A DNA stretch of 18,528 nt from an uncultured Eubacteriales bacterium (GTDB taxonomy: Bacteria > Bacillota > Clostridia > Oscillospirales > Oscillospiraceae): positions 1-18,528 of the forward strand of contig USLX01000035.1 of assembly GCA_900555665.1 (NCBI GenBank), in the 5' to 3' direction. The notes below the pieces were generated by a model. It saw only the letters and a program-made list of their open reading frames with translations. It was not told the origin of the DNA and ran no database searches. The position numbers were made by a program, and so were the translations under genes. This document shows, piece by piece, positions 1 through 5,614 of the stretch (the stretch's first letter is position 1; every line of letters begins with the position of its first letter).

Positions 1-97
1 TCTGAAGGTGAATTGCCCGAAGGGCAAGAGAAGCTGGCCTGGGCCATCCCCTGCGGCTCTCTCACGGAACTGCCTTTTATGGTTTTTAGCAGTCTCT

Positions 98-139
98 GCC
101 GCTCCACAACATGTTTGTGGAGCGGCTTTCAATTACTTT
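98..139 (+). terminator. Perfect 12-bp hairpin, probable terminator for a plus-strand gene left of the window
   Basis: A perfect inverted repeat (arms 98-109 and 115-126, GCCGCTCCACAA with a CATGT loop) is followed on the plus strand by TTT and then a T-rich stretch to about 139. On the minus strand the hairpin lies 24 nt past the ABC ATPase stop but has no U-run, so it may end that operon only weakly. Bases 1-97 hold no gene that I recognise, only a small TTGCCC-GAA-GGGCAA palindrome. Confidence 0.5.
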
Positions 140-149
140 TTCAGGTTCT

Positions 150-944
150 TCAGGACAGGAGCACCGCGTCGGTTTCTTCCTGCGTGCCGGTGCTCTGGGC
201 AAACCGGGCAAGCAGGTCGGCTTTTGTGAGCTTCTGTTTGTCCTCGCCGGAAATGTCAAGGACGATGCGGCCGCGATCCATCATAATCAGGCGGTTGCCG
301 TGGCGGATGGCATCGGTCATGTTATGCGTGATCATCAGCGCCGTGAGCTTCCCCTCGCGGACAATCTTGTCCGAAATTTCCAGAACTTTCGCCGCCGTCG
401 CGGGGTCGAGCGCAGCGGTGTGCTCGTCGAGCAAAAGCAGCTTCGGCGTCTGCAGCGCCGCCATCAGCAGCGTCAGCGCCTGCCGCTGGCCACCGGAGAG
501 CAGGCCGACCTTCGCCGTCATCCGGTCTTCGAGGCCGAGGCCGAGCGTGGAGAGCTGTTCCCGGAACATCGCACGCTCGCTCTGCGTGATGCCCCAGCGG
601 AGCGTCCGCCGCTGGCCGCGCCGGTAGGCCAGGGCCAGGTTCTCTTCGATCTGCATGTTCGGCGCCGTGCCCATCATGGGATCTTGGAACACACGGCCGA
701 TATAACGTGCCCGCTTATATTCCGGCATAGCCGTGACGTCCACGCCGCCAATTTCAATTGTACCCTCGTCCACGGGCCAAACACCCGCGACCGCATTGAG
801 CAGCGTGGACTTGCCCGCACCGTTGCCGCCGATGACGGTGACAAAATCGCCGTCCGCCAGCTCCAGGCTAAGCTCCCGCAGTGCCTTTTTTTCGTTGATG
901 GTGCCGGGGTTGAAGGTTTTCGAGATATGTTCGATCTTCAGCAT
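150..944 (-). CDS. ABC transporter ATP-binding protein, TrpZ-like
   Basis: This 264-residue cytoplasmic ATPase should power import through the adjacent permease. Visible motifs in order are Walker A GGNGAGKST (39-47), a Q-loop at VFQDP (85-89), signature LSGGQ (149-153), Walker B LLLLDE (169-174) and the switch His in MITHN (H207). The frame stays open 26 codons further upstream. I chose the ATG at 944 because AGGGGG lies 10 nt upstream, residues from there match the family start (MLKIEHISKTF), and the permease stop ends one base earlier (TGA-C-ATG), which implies translational coupling. It is the last gene of the three-gene operon. The family is the ATPase paired with PF04392-type binding proteins (TrpXYZ or YtrX-like). 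The substrate cannot be read from the ATPase itself. Confidence 0.93.
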   Translation of the reverse strand: MLKIEHISKTFNPGTINEKKALRELSLELADGDFVTVIGGNGAGKSTLLNAVAGVWPVDEGTIEIGGVDVTAMPEYKRARYIGRVFQDPMMGTAPNMQIEENLALAYRRGQRRTLRWGITQSERAMFREQLSTLGLGLEDRMTAKVGLLSGGQRQALTLLMAALQTPKLLLLDEHTAALDPATAAKVLEISDKIVREGKLTALMITHNMTDAIRHGNRLIMMDRGRIVLDISGEDKQKLTKADLLARFAQSTGTQEETDAVLLS

Positions 945-945
945 G

Positions 946-1920
946 TCATCTGCGCCCCCTTCCCTGTTTTCTGGCATGTGCAAACGAGCTCTTCGCCTGC
1001 GCCTGCAGATGCGGCACAGCAAGGAAGATCGCCACGATGATGGCCGTAAAGAGCTTGAGGTCGTTCGGATCGAGCTTGAGCCAGAGGATGATCACCATGA
1101 CTACATAGTAGATCACACCGCCCAAAATCACAAAGGCCAGCCGCACGGCAAAATTGCAGCCCTTTTTGAAAATCGCGTCGCAGAGCACCTCGCCGATGAT
1201 AATCGCCGCCAGGCCGATGACGATTGAGCCACGGCCCATGCTGACATCCGCCGTGCCCTGATACTGGGTCATCAGACCGCCCGCGAGGGCAACCATACCG
1301 TTTGAAAGTCCGAGGCCGATCACCTTCAGCGTCTCAATGTGGATGCCCTGCGCGCGGCTCATCGCGGGGTTGGAGCCCGTGGCACGCATCGCGCTGCCCT
1401 GTTCCGTGCCGAAGTACCAGTAGAGCAGAGCGATCGCGACGACCGCGAGCACGAAGCCCACCGCAATCGCCAACGGCACCTGCGAAGACGAGAGCAGAAA
1501 GCCCTTCGGCCCCTCCCAGAACATGCCGAACTTTTTGATGCTCGCCGTCTGGTTTGCCTTTCCCATAATCCGCAGATTGATGGAGTAGAGAGAAAACTGG
1601 GTCAGAATGCCGGCAAGAATCGCCGGGATGCCAAGCTTGGTGTGCAGCAGGCCGGTCACCAACCCGGTCAGCACACCGGCCGCGAAGGCCGCCAGCAGCG
1701 CCGCCCAGGAGGGCCAGCCTGCCAGCATCAGCATCACCGCCACCGCTCCGCCAGTCGCGAACGAGCCGTCCACAGTCAGGTCGGCGATGTCGAGCACGCG
1801 GAACGTGATAAACACGCCCAGCGCCATCAGGCCCCAGATAATGCCCTGTGCCACGGCGGCGGGCATTCTGGTGAACAGATTCAGCACGCTCAGGGAACCA
1901 AAGTATGCGGATAGGCTCAT
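946..1920 (-). CDS. ABC transporter permease, TrpY-like (LivH-type fold)
   Basis: This 324-residue integral membrane protein has about eight or nine hydrophobic segments, for example around residues 22-40, 55-75, 78-97, 145-170, 200-220, 232-250, 258-280 and 288-308. It belongs to the BPD_transp_2 superfamily (PF02653) found with ABC_sub_bind lipoproteins. The cytoplasmic loop AMRATGSNPAMSRAQGI is the conserved ATPase-contact region of this family, and VLDIADLTVDGSFATGGA is its typical N-terminal stretch. The ATG at 1920 is preceded by ATGAGG with about 8 nt spacing. It starts 27 nt after the lipoprotein stop and ends 1 nt before the ATPase start, so the three genes form one transcript. The C-terminus is basic (RKQGRGRR). 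Confidence 0.92.
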   Translation of the reverse strand: MSLSAYFGSLSVLNLFTRMPAAVAQGIIWGLMALGVFITFRVLDIADLTVDGSFATGGAVAVMLMLAGWPSWAALLAAFAAGVLTGLVTGLLHTKLGIPAILAGILTQFSLYSINLRIMGKANQTASIKKFGMFWEGPKGFLLSSSQVPLAIAVGFVLAVVAIALLYWYFGTEQGSAMRATGSNPAMSRAQGIHIETLKVIGLGLSNGMVALAGGLMTQYQGTADVSMGRGSIVIGLAAIIIGEVLCDAIFKKGCNFAVRLAFVILGGVIYYVVMVIILWLKLDPNDLKLFTAIIVAIFLAVPHLQAQAKSSFAHARKQGRGRR

Positions 1921-1947
1921 AGCGAAAACCTCATTTCTTCTTGTTGA

Positions 1948-3009
1948 TTACTCCTCAATGGCCTCATAGCCTTCGGGGATCTCGATGCCGAGCGCCTCGC
2001 AGCGGGAAGCCATGTACTTCTTCACGGGGTTCTGGTAGTACTCAATGGGCATCTCGGAGATGTCGGACTCGCCGGTCAGGATCTTGACAGCCATCTTGCC
2101 GGTGGTCACGCCGAGGTCATAGTAGTTGATGGAGAGCGTCGCGATGCCGCAGCCCTTGCAGATGCCCTCTTCGCCGGTCACGATCGGCACGCCCGCGGGC
2201 TCGGCCACGTTGTTGATGGCCTCGGTGCAGGAGGCGGCAGTGTTGTCGGTCGGGATGTAGAGCGCGTCGCACTCGTCACAGGCCGTGGCCGTAACCGTGG
2301 CAACGTCGTTGGAGTCGGCAAACGTATAGACATTGACGGTGACGCCGGCCTCTTCCAGCGCAGTCTTCACAACGTCCGCCTGGTAGACGGAGTTGGGCTC
2401 TGCGGAGCAGTAGAGAATGCCAACGGTCTTTGCGTCCGGAACGAGCTCCAGAAGCATCTGCGCCTGCTGGTCAAGTGGAGCGAGGTCAGACGTACCGGAG
2501 ACGTTGCCGCCGACGGTGCCGCTGAAGTTGTCAATGTCCAGCGCCACACCGTATTCGGTGACGGCAGTGCCGAGGATGGGGATGGTCTGCGTCGCGGAGA
2601 CAGCGGCCTGCAGCGCCGGGGTCGCGTTGGCGAGGATCAGGTCGACATTGGAGGCTGCGAAGCCGCCGCAGATCGTGCCGCAGGTGGGGATGTCGTTGGA
2701 GGCGTTCTGCTCTTCAAAGACGACCTTGTCGCCCAGCGCCTCGGTCAGCGCGTCCTTGAAGCCCTGTGTCGCGGCGTCCAGCGCTTCGTGCTGTACAAGC
2801 TGGCAGATGCCGACGGTGTAGACCTTGCCGTCGTCGGTGCTGGGCTCTTCGGCGGTGTCCTCGGCGTCCGCAGCCGGGGTCTCAGCCGGTTCGGCGGTGT
2901 CCGCCGTGTTGTCGGAGGCGGTATCGGCCGCCGGAGCCTTCGCCGCACACGCGGCCAGGGCCAGCAGCATGCAAACTGCCAGCAGGATTGCGATTACATT
3001 CTTTTTCAT
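1948..3009 (-). CDS. ABC transporter substrate-binding lipoprotein, TrpX-like (ABC_sub_bind)
   Basis: This 353-residue extracellular lipoprotein delivers substrate to the permease. The N-terminus is MKKN, then a hydrophobic core, then lipobox LAAC with the lipidated cysteine at residue 21. An Ala/Glu/Asp/Thr-rich tether follows (about 22-60), then a two-lobed binding domain beginning VYTVGICQLVQHEALD. The motif DALYIPTDNTAAS is characteristic of the PF04392 family. The frame is open 44 codons upstream, but the ATG at 3009 is clearly the start because AAAGGAG sits 10 nt before it and the signal peptide begins there. In streptococci this family includes the tryptophan-system protein TrpX. Here the aromatic-codon leader upstream suggests an aromatic amino acid or related compound, with tyrosine or phenylalanine at least as likely as tryptophan (inference). 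It is expressed from the promoter at 3262-3290 through an attenuator. Confidence 0.93.
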   Translation of the reverse strand: MKKNVIAILLAVCMLLALAACAAKAPAADTASDNTADTAEPAETPAADAEDTAEEPSTDDGKVYTVGICQLVQHEALDAATQGFKDALTEALGDKVVFEEQNASNDIPTCGTICGGFAASNVDLILANATPALQAAVSATQTIPILGTAVTEYGVALDIDNFSGTVGGNVSGTSDLAPLDQQAQMLLELVPDAKTVGILYCSAEPNSVYQADVVKTALEEAGVTVNVYTFADSNDVATVTATACDECDALYIPTDNTAASCTEAINNVAEPAGVPIVTGEEGICKGCGIATLSINYYDLGVTTGKMAVKILTGESDISEMPIEYYQNPVKKYMASRCEALGIEIPEGYEAIEE

Positions 3010-3037
3010 GATGTTTTTTCTCCTTTTGCTGTGAAAT

Positions 3038-3074
3038 AAAAAAACAAGACGCCGCCCGTCCGGACAGCGCCTTG
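3038..3074 (-). terminator. Attenuator terminator in the leader of the trpX-like gene
   Basis: Read on the minus strand, CAAGGCGCTGTCCG pairs with CGGGCGGCGTCTTG (about 12 bp including G-U pairs, tiny loop) and is followed by seven Ts. The T-run ends 28 nt before the gene's ATG and lies between the operon's promoter and its first gene. Transcription therefore has to pass it to express the transporter, as in a classical attenuator. Its 5' arm can also pair imperfectly with GGTCAGC further upstream in the leader, a possible antiterminator. Confidence 0.8.
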
Positions 3075-3088
3075 TCATTTCCAACCAT

Positions 3089-3208
3089 TCAGAAACACAA
3101 AACACCCTCGGACCGATGGGCAATACGAATGAGGCCAGCAAAGCTGACCTTGGTAAAGGAGTAATAGGAGTACGCAGAGGCGGCAGTCTGATTCCAACTT
3201 TGCATCAT
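3089..3208 (-). CDS. Putative aromatic leader peptide (39 aa) controlling the ABC operon
   Basis: A short ORF lies between the promoter and the attenuator terminator. It has a good ribosome site (AAAGGAG, 10 nt before ATG). Its product begins MMQSWNQTAASAYSYYSF, with Tyr at 13, 15 and 16, Phe at 18, 23 and 39, and Trp at 5. Its stop is 14 nt before the terminator stem. Just after the Tyr codons the RNA can form an 8-bp hairpin (AGGTCAGC-TTT-GCTGGCCT). This is the standard arrangement of ribosome-mediated attenuation: stalling at Tyr/Phe codons when charged tRNA is scarce would favour an alternative fold and readthrough. The ORF and signals are seen directly. The regulatory role is inferred, because a 39-codon ORF can arise by chance. 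No T-box motif was found in the leader. Confidence 0.6.
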   Translation of the reverse strand: MMQSWNQTAASAYSYYSFTKVSFAGLIRIAHRSEGVLCF

Positions 3209-3261
3209 GTCGTCCCAACTCCTTTCCCAACCGTTCGCGGTGTTCTGCAGTTCATGGGTGC

Positions 3262-3290
3262 ATTATATCGCTTTAAATCAGCGAAGTCAA
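3262..3290 (-). promoter_or_regulatory. Promoter of the ABC transporter operon
   Basis: On the minus strand TTGACT (3285-3290) and TATAAT (3262-3267) are separated by exactly 17 nt. Initiation would fall near 3255, giving a leader of about 245 nt before the lipoprotein gene. Confidence 0.85.
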
Positions 3291-3388
3291 TTGCAAAAAC
3301 CGCCAAATTCAGTCTCCGTTTTTTCCTCATTTTCGTCAACAGCACCAATCCCTCTCCAACGTCCTCTATCGCGCTTCTGACAGCAAAC

Positions 3389-3411
3389 GTAGGGGCGACC
3401 ATTGGTCGCCC
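3389..3411 (+). repeat. REP-like unit 1: GTAG plus perfect 8-bp hairpin
   Basis: GTAG (3389-3392) is followed directly by GGGCGACC-ATT-GGTCGCCC. The layout of a 5' GTAG tetranucleotide at the foot of a palindrome matches the bacterial REP elements mobilised by RAYT (IS200-like) transposases. No transposase gene is in the window. Confidence 0.6.
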
Positions 3412-3606
3412 GCTCCCCCCGTCCCCGCCGCAGCGGATAGGCTCCCCTTGATTGCATCAAGGGCCGCGAAGCGGGGCGTGGGAGTGAATGATATGCCGGT
3501 GGCATATCAGAGCCGCGCCCCGGAATGCCCGCAGGCATTTGGCCGAGCGCAGCGAGGTCTGCGGGGATTAAGGCTATCAATCTTCCTCTGCACTTTGCTC
3601 ACGCTT

Positions 3607-3632
3607 GTAGGGGCGGACGACTCTGTCCGCCC
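3607..3632 (+). repeat. REP-like unit 2: GTAG plus 8-bp hairpin
   Basis: GTAG (3607-3610) is followed by GGGCGGAC, loop GACTCT, then GTCCGCCC. The stem differs from unit 1 but remains fully paired. The sequence upstream of it (from about 3564) also precedes the inverted copy at 16489-16514. Confidence 0.6.
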
Positions 3633-3658
3633 GCTTCTCCGATTTTGCACTGTACCTT

Positions 3659-3684
3659 GTAGGGGCCGATGCCCTCATCGGCCC
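3659..3684 (+). repeat. REP-like unit 3: GTAG plus 9-bp hairpin
   Basis: GTAG (3659-3662) is followed by GGGCCGATG, loop CCCT, then CATCGGCCC. This is a third stem sequence with complete pairing, 52 nt after unit 2 and in the same orientation. Confidence 0.6.
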
Positions 3685-3775
3685 AAGGCCCCCTCTATCA
3701 AGAGGGGGCTGTCGCGGCATGAGCCGTGCCTGGGGGAGAATCTCTGTCCAAACTCCCCCCTCTTTGTGGAGGGTG
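3685..3775 (+). repeat. Dispersed hairpin module, copy 1
   Basis: The module reads CCCCCTCT-loop-AGAGGGGG, CTGTC, a small stem (GCGGCATGAGCCGTGC), TGGGGGAG, a variable spacer, then ACTCCCCCCTCT and a GGAGGG end. The same order of parts occurs in direct orientation at 16384-16470, with different small-stem and loop sequences. No function is assigned. Confidence 0.65.
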
Positions 3776-3785
3776 CTTTTGCAGC

Positions 3786-3885
3786 GACGGAATAGGAGAG
3801 ATTCGTTTCCATTTTGTCTTCGCCAAAATCACGAATCGGGCGGTTGTGGACTCCCCTTCGACATTGGCACGGCGGTGGACGCGAC
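3786..3885 (+). repeat. 100-bp unit beginning with a tRNA-Ser 3'-end copy
   Basis: The unit begins GACGGAATAGGAGAGATTCG, which resembles the reverse complement of the tRNA-Ser 3' end at 4054-4073. It continues with an imperfect hairpin (CATTTTG...CCAAAAT). The next unit starts exactly 100 bp later with the same tail and a related hairpin, so the two look like degenerated tandem copies. Confidence 0.55.
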
Positions 3886-3886
3886 G

Positions 3887-4015
3887 GCGGAGCAGGAGAG
3901 ATTCGTTTGCATTTTTGCCGTTGGCAAAAATAAGCGAAGCCGCCAGTGTTTGCACTGGCGGCAGGCACAGTCCACCGGACTGTGCCGATTTTTAATTCGA
4001 ATCTCTCCGCTCCGC
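3887..4015. mobile_element. MITE-like 129-bp element with tRNA-Ser-tail terminal inverted repeats
   Basis: The left end GCGGAGCAGGAGAGATTCG (from 3887) and the right end (reverse complement GCGGAG-CGGAGAGATTCGAA, to 4015) are inverted repeats of about 20 bp with one gap. Both match the 3' end of the neighbouring tRNA-Ser. The interior is non-coding and palindromic: ATTTTTGCC-GTT-GGCAAAAAT, GCCGCCAGTG-TTTG-CACTGGCGGC and GGCACAGTCC-ACC-GGACTGTGCC. Calling it mobile is inference; it could instead be a dispersed palindromic repeat family derived from tRNA. Confidence 0.45.
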
Positions 4016-4051
4016 AAAAAATCACGGCATCCCAGATGGGATGCCGTGATT
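4016..4051 (-). terminator. Terminator of tRNA-Ser
   Basis: On the minus strand, two bases after the encoded CCA, ATCACGGCATCCCA pairs with the downstream GGGATGCCGTGAT across a short TCT loop and is followed by TTTTTT. The stem is perfect. It probably also ends any readthrough from the upstream pbp operon, which has no terminator of its own. Confidence 0.9.
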
Positions 4052-4052
4052 T

Positions 4053-4144
4053 TGGCGGAGTAGGAGAGATTCGAACTCTCGAGGCGCTCAACACACCTAC
4101 ACGATTTCCAGTCGTGCTCGTTATGACCACTTCGATACTACTCC
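4053..4144 (-). tRNA. tRNA-Ser(GGA)
   Basis: The RNA begins GGAGTAGTATCGAAGTGG and ends ...GGAGAG-TTCGAAT-type T arm...CTACTCC-G-CCA. The acceptor arms GGAGTAG/CTACTCC pair fully. The anticodon arm is CACGA-CTGGAAA-TCGTG, giving anticodon GGA (Ser, UCC/UCU codons). A long class II variable arm lies between the anticodon and T arms, as expected for tRNA-Ser. The CCA is encoded in the DNA (4053-4055). It is transcribed from its own promoter about 60 nt upstream. Copies of its 3' end recur downstream at 3786, 3886 and, inverted, at 3996-4015. Confidence 0.96.
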
Positions 4145-4206
4145 AAGTATCAAACGCCGACTTTGCAGCCGGGGCTGCTTCATGTCACTCCCGAAACAGC
4201 CCCATT

Positions 4207-4235
4207 ATCATACACAATTCTACGCCGTTTGTCAA
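4207..4235 (-). promoter_or_regulatory. Promoter of tRNA-Ser
   Basis: On the minus strand TTGACA (4230-4235) and TATGAT (4207-4212) have 17-nt spacing. Initiation would be near 4200, leaving about 55 nt before the mature tRNA, within which GGGGCTG and CAGCCCC can pair. The -35 lies 9 nt past the stop of the penicillin-binding protein gene. Confidence 0.85.
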
Positions 4236-4243
4236 GTCCCAAT

Positions 4244-5611
4244 TTATCCGTTCATTGCCGCAGCACAGGCCTGTAAAACCTTTGCCGCAATCGGCGCGGC
4301 CACCGCACTGCCGGATCCTCCGTTTTCCACGAACACCACAAACGCCAGCGGATAATCTTCATCCACGCAGAAGCCTGCGAACATCGCGTCCGCCGCCGCA
4401 CCCTCGTGCTCCGCCGTGCCAGACTTCGCGCAGACGTTCAGCCCCCCAAACTGCCAGTCGCCGTACATCGTGGCCACATTGTTGCGCAGATATTCCGTCA
4501 GCTTCGCGGCCGTCTCGGCCTTGAGCGCACGGCTGCTCGTCTCGGCCTTCGCCGCATAGACGGTCTTCTCCCCGCGCTTGATCTCCGCCATCAGATACGG
4601 CTCCGCGCCCTCTCCGCCGCCCGCGATGCGGCCCATCGCCCGCATAAACGTCAGCGCGTTCACCTGATCGGTATACTGCCCGATGCCCGCCCAGGCGAGG
4701 TCGCCCGTGTCTGCGTCCTTAAGCGCAAGCGTGCCGGCCTTGACCAGGATGCCGTCGCATGCAAAGCTCTCCGTCAGTCCCAGCTTCCCGGCATACTCCA
4801 TCAGCGTCTTCGCGCCGACCTTTCCGGCCAGCTCGCCAAACGCCACATTACAAGAATGCGCCAGCGCCTGCTTCAGCGTGATCGTCCCGTGGACGCCCTC
4901 GCAGATGATCTCCTGCCCGCCGATGATGGTCTTCCCCTCGCAGGTGAAGGTCAGATTCTCCCAATCCGGAACCGTTTCAATCGCAGCGGCAAGCGTCACG
5001 ATCTTGAAAATCGAGCCGGGCGTGTAGGTCGCCTGGAAAAAACGGTTGACATAAACCCCGTCATACGCGCCGCTTGTGTCGGCCTCAACGTCCGGCATGT
5101 TGTCGGGGTCATAGCTCGGCGATGTCACCGCGCAGAGGATCTCTCCGGTCTTGTAGTTGTAAACGCCGACCGTGCCGTGATAGCTCCCCAGCGCCTGATA
5201 GGCCGCCGTCTGCGCGGCAGCGCTCAGCGTCAGGCTGGCCTTTGCCTCCGTCCCCTCCGCGCCATAGAGACCGTTGATCTTGTCAAAGCCGATCATGTAG
5301 TCTGCAAAGCTGCCAAGCAGCGGTGCCTGAATGTACCCATACCGGTCACCCAACAGGTGCATTGTCGCCGTGCGCGTCGCGGCATCGGCGGAATAGTTCC
5401 GCCCGTCCGTACTGTCGAGCAGCAGCGTGCCGTCCCGGTCGGTCACGACGCCGCCGTCGAGATTCACACCCGTATAGACGTGCGGGCTGCCCGAAAACGT
5501 GACCCACTCCCCTGCTTTTACAAAATAGCGGACACAGAGCAGCGCCGTCCCCGCGAGGAGCACGATTGCCAGGATCAGCGGAAAAATTGCCCGTCCGGAT
5601 ACCTTTTTCAC
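4244..5611 (-). CDS. Penicillin-binding protein, transpeptidase class (PbpA/FtsI-like)
   Basis: This 455-residue membrane-anchored D,D-transpeptidase crosslinks peptidoglycan outside the membrane. An N-terminal transmembrane segment (about 9-30) is followed by a short dimerisation-like region and the penicillin-binding domain. Catalytic motifs are SxxK as TPGSIFK (S200, K203), SxN as SCN (253-255) and KSGTAE in place of KTG (396-398). It starts at GTG 5611, with GGAAGGGGGC upstream, 3 nt after the ftsW-like stop (TGA-GCC-GTG), so the two are co-translated. The pairing of an FHA/FtsW-RodA polymerase with a short PbpA-like partner resembles the actinobacterial rodA-pbpA arrangement. The protein is shorter than typical FtsI or PBP2, consistent with a PbpA-type. 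Whether it acts in division, elongation or sporulation cannot be told from sequence. Confidence 0.92.
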   Translation of the reverse strand: MKKVSGRAIFPLILAIVLLAGTALLCVRYFVKAGEWVTFSGSPHVYTGVNLDGGVVTDRDGTLLLDSTDGRNYSADAATRTATMHLLGDRYGYIQAPLLGSFADYMIGFDKINGLYGAEGTEAKASLTLSAAAQTAAYQALGSYHGTVGVYNYKTGEILCAVTSPSYDPDNMPDVEADTSGAYDGVYVNRFFQATYTPGSIFKIVTLAAAIETVPDWENLTFTCEGKTIIGGQEIICEGVHGTITLKQALAHSCNVAFGELAGKVGAKTLMEYAGKLGLTESFACDGILVKAGTLALKDADTGDLAWAGIGQYTDQVNALTFMRAMGRIAGGGEGAEPYLMAEIKRGEKTVYAAKAETSSRALKAETAAKLTEYLRNNVATMYGDWQFGGLNVCAKSGTAEHEGAAADAMFAGFCVDEDYPLAFVVFVENGGSGSAVAAPIAAKVLQACAAAMNG

Positions 5612-5614
5612 GGC

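Larger units (their letters stand above)
3300..4052. repeat. Gene-free mosaic of dispersed repeat modules and hairpins
   Basis: No credible coding sequence lies in this stretch. Recognisable units in order are: a GTAG-hairpin (3389-3411); the 18-bp unit CCCCGCCGCAGCGGATAG (3423-3440); a CCTTGAT/ATCAAGG palindrome (3445-3463); nested palindromes including GATATGCC-GGT-GGCATATC (about 3489-3507); the unit starting GGGGATTAAGGCTATC (about 3564); two further GTAG-hairpins (3607-3632, 3659-3684); a CCCCCTCT/AGAGGGGG module (3685-3775); and tRNA-Ser tail copies with hairpins (3786-4015). Several units recur at 16384-16605, mostly inverted. Short open frames here are by-products of the repeats. Confidence 0.8.

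Noticed and set aside
13..627. Plus-strand open frames over the ABC ATPase and 1-230
   Set aside because: They are antisense to a gene with complete ABC motifs; the translation has no recognisable domain and the frame is long only because of high GC.
150..3141. Upstream starts for the ATPase (1022) and lipoprotein (3141)
   Set aside because: The extra residues are Arg-rich or lie upstream of the signal peptide and overlap the leader, and good ribosome sites mark the shorter starts.
3038..3260. T-box riboswitch in the transporter leader
   Set aside because: The size and terminator fit, but I found no T-box AGGGTGGNACCGCG-type antiterminator and no clear specifier loop. The leader-peptide model fits better.
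3675..4130. Minus-strand 151-codon open frame
   Set aside because: It spans tRNA-Ser, its terminator and repeat units, so it is a by-product of repeats.
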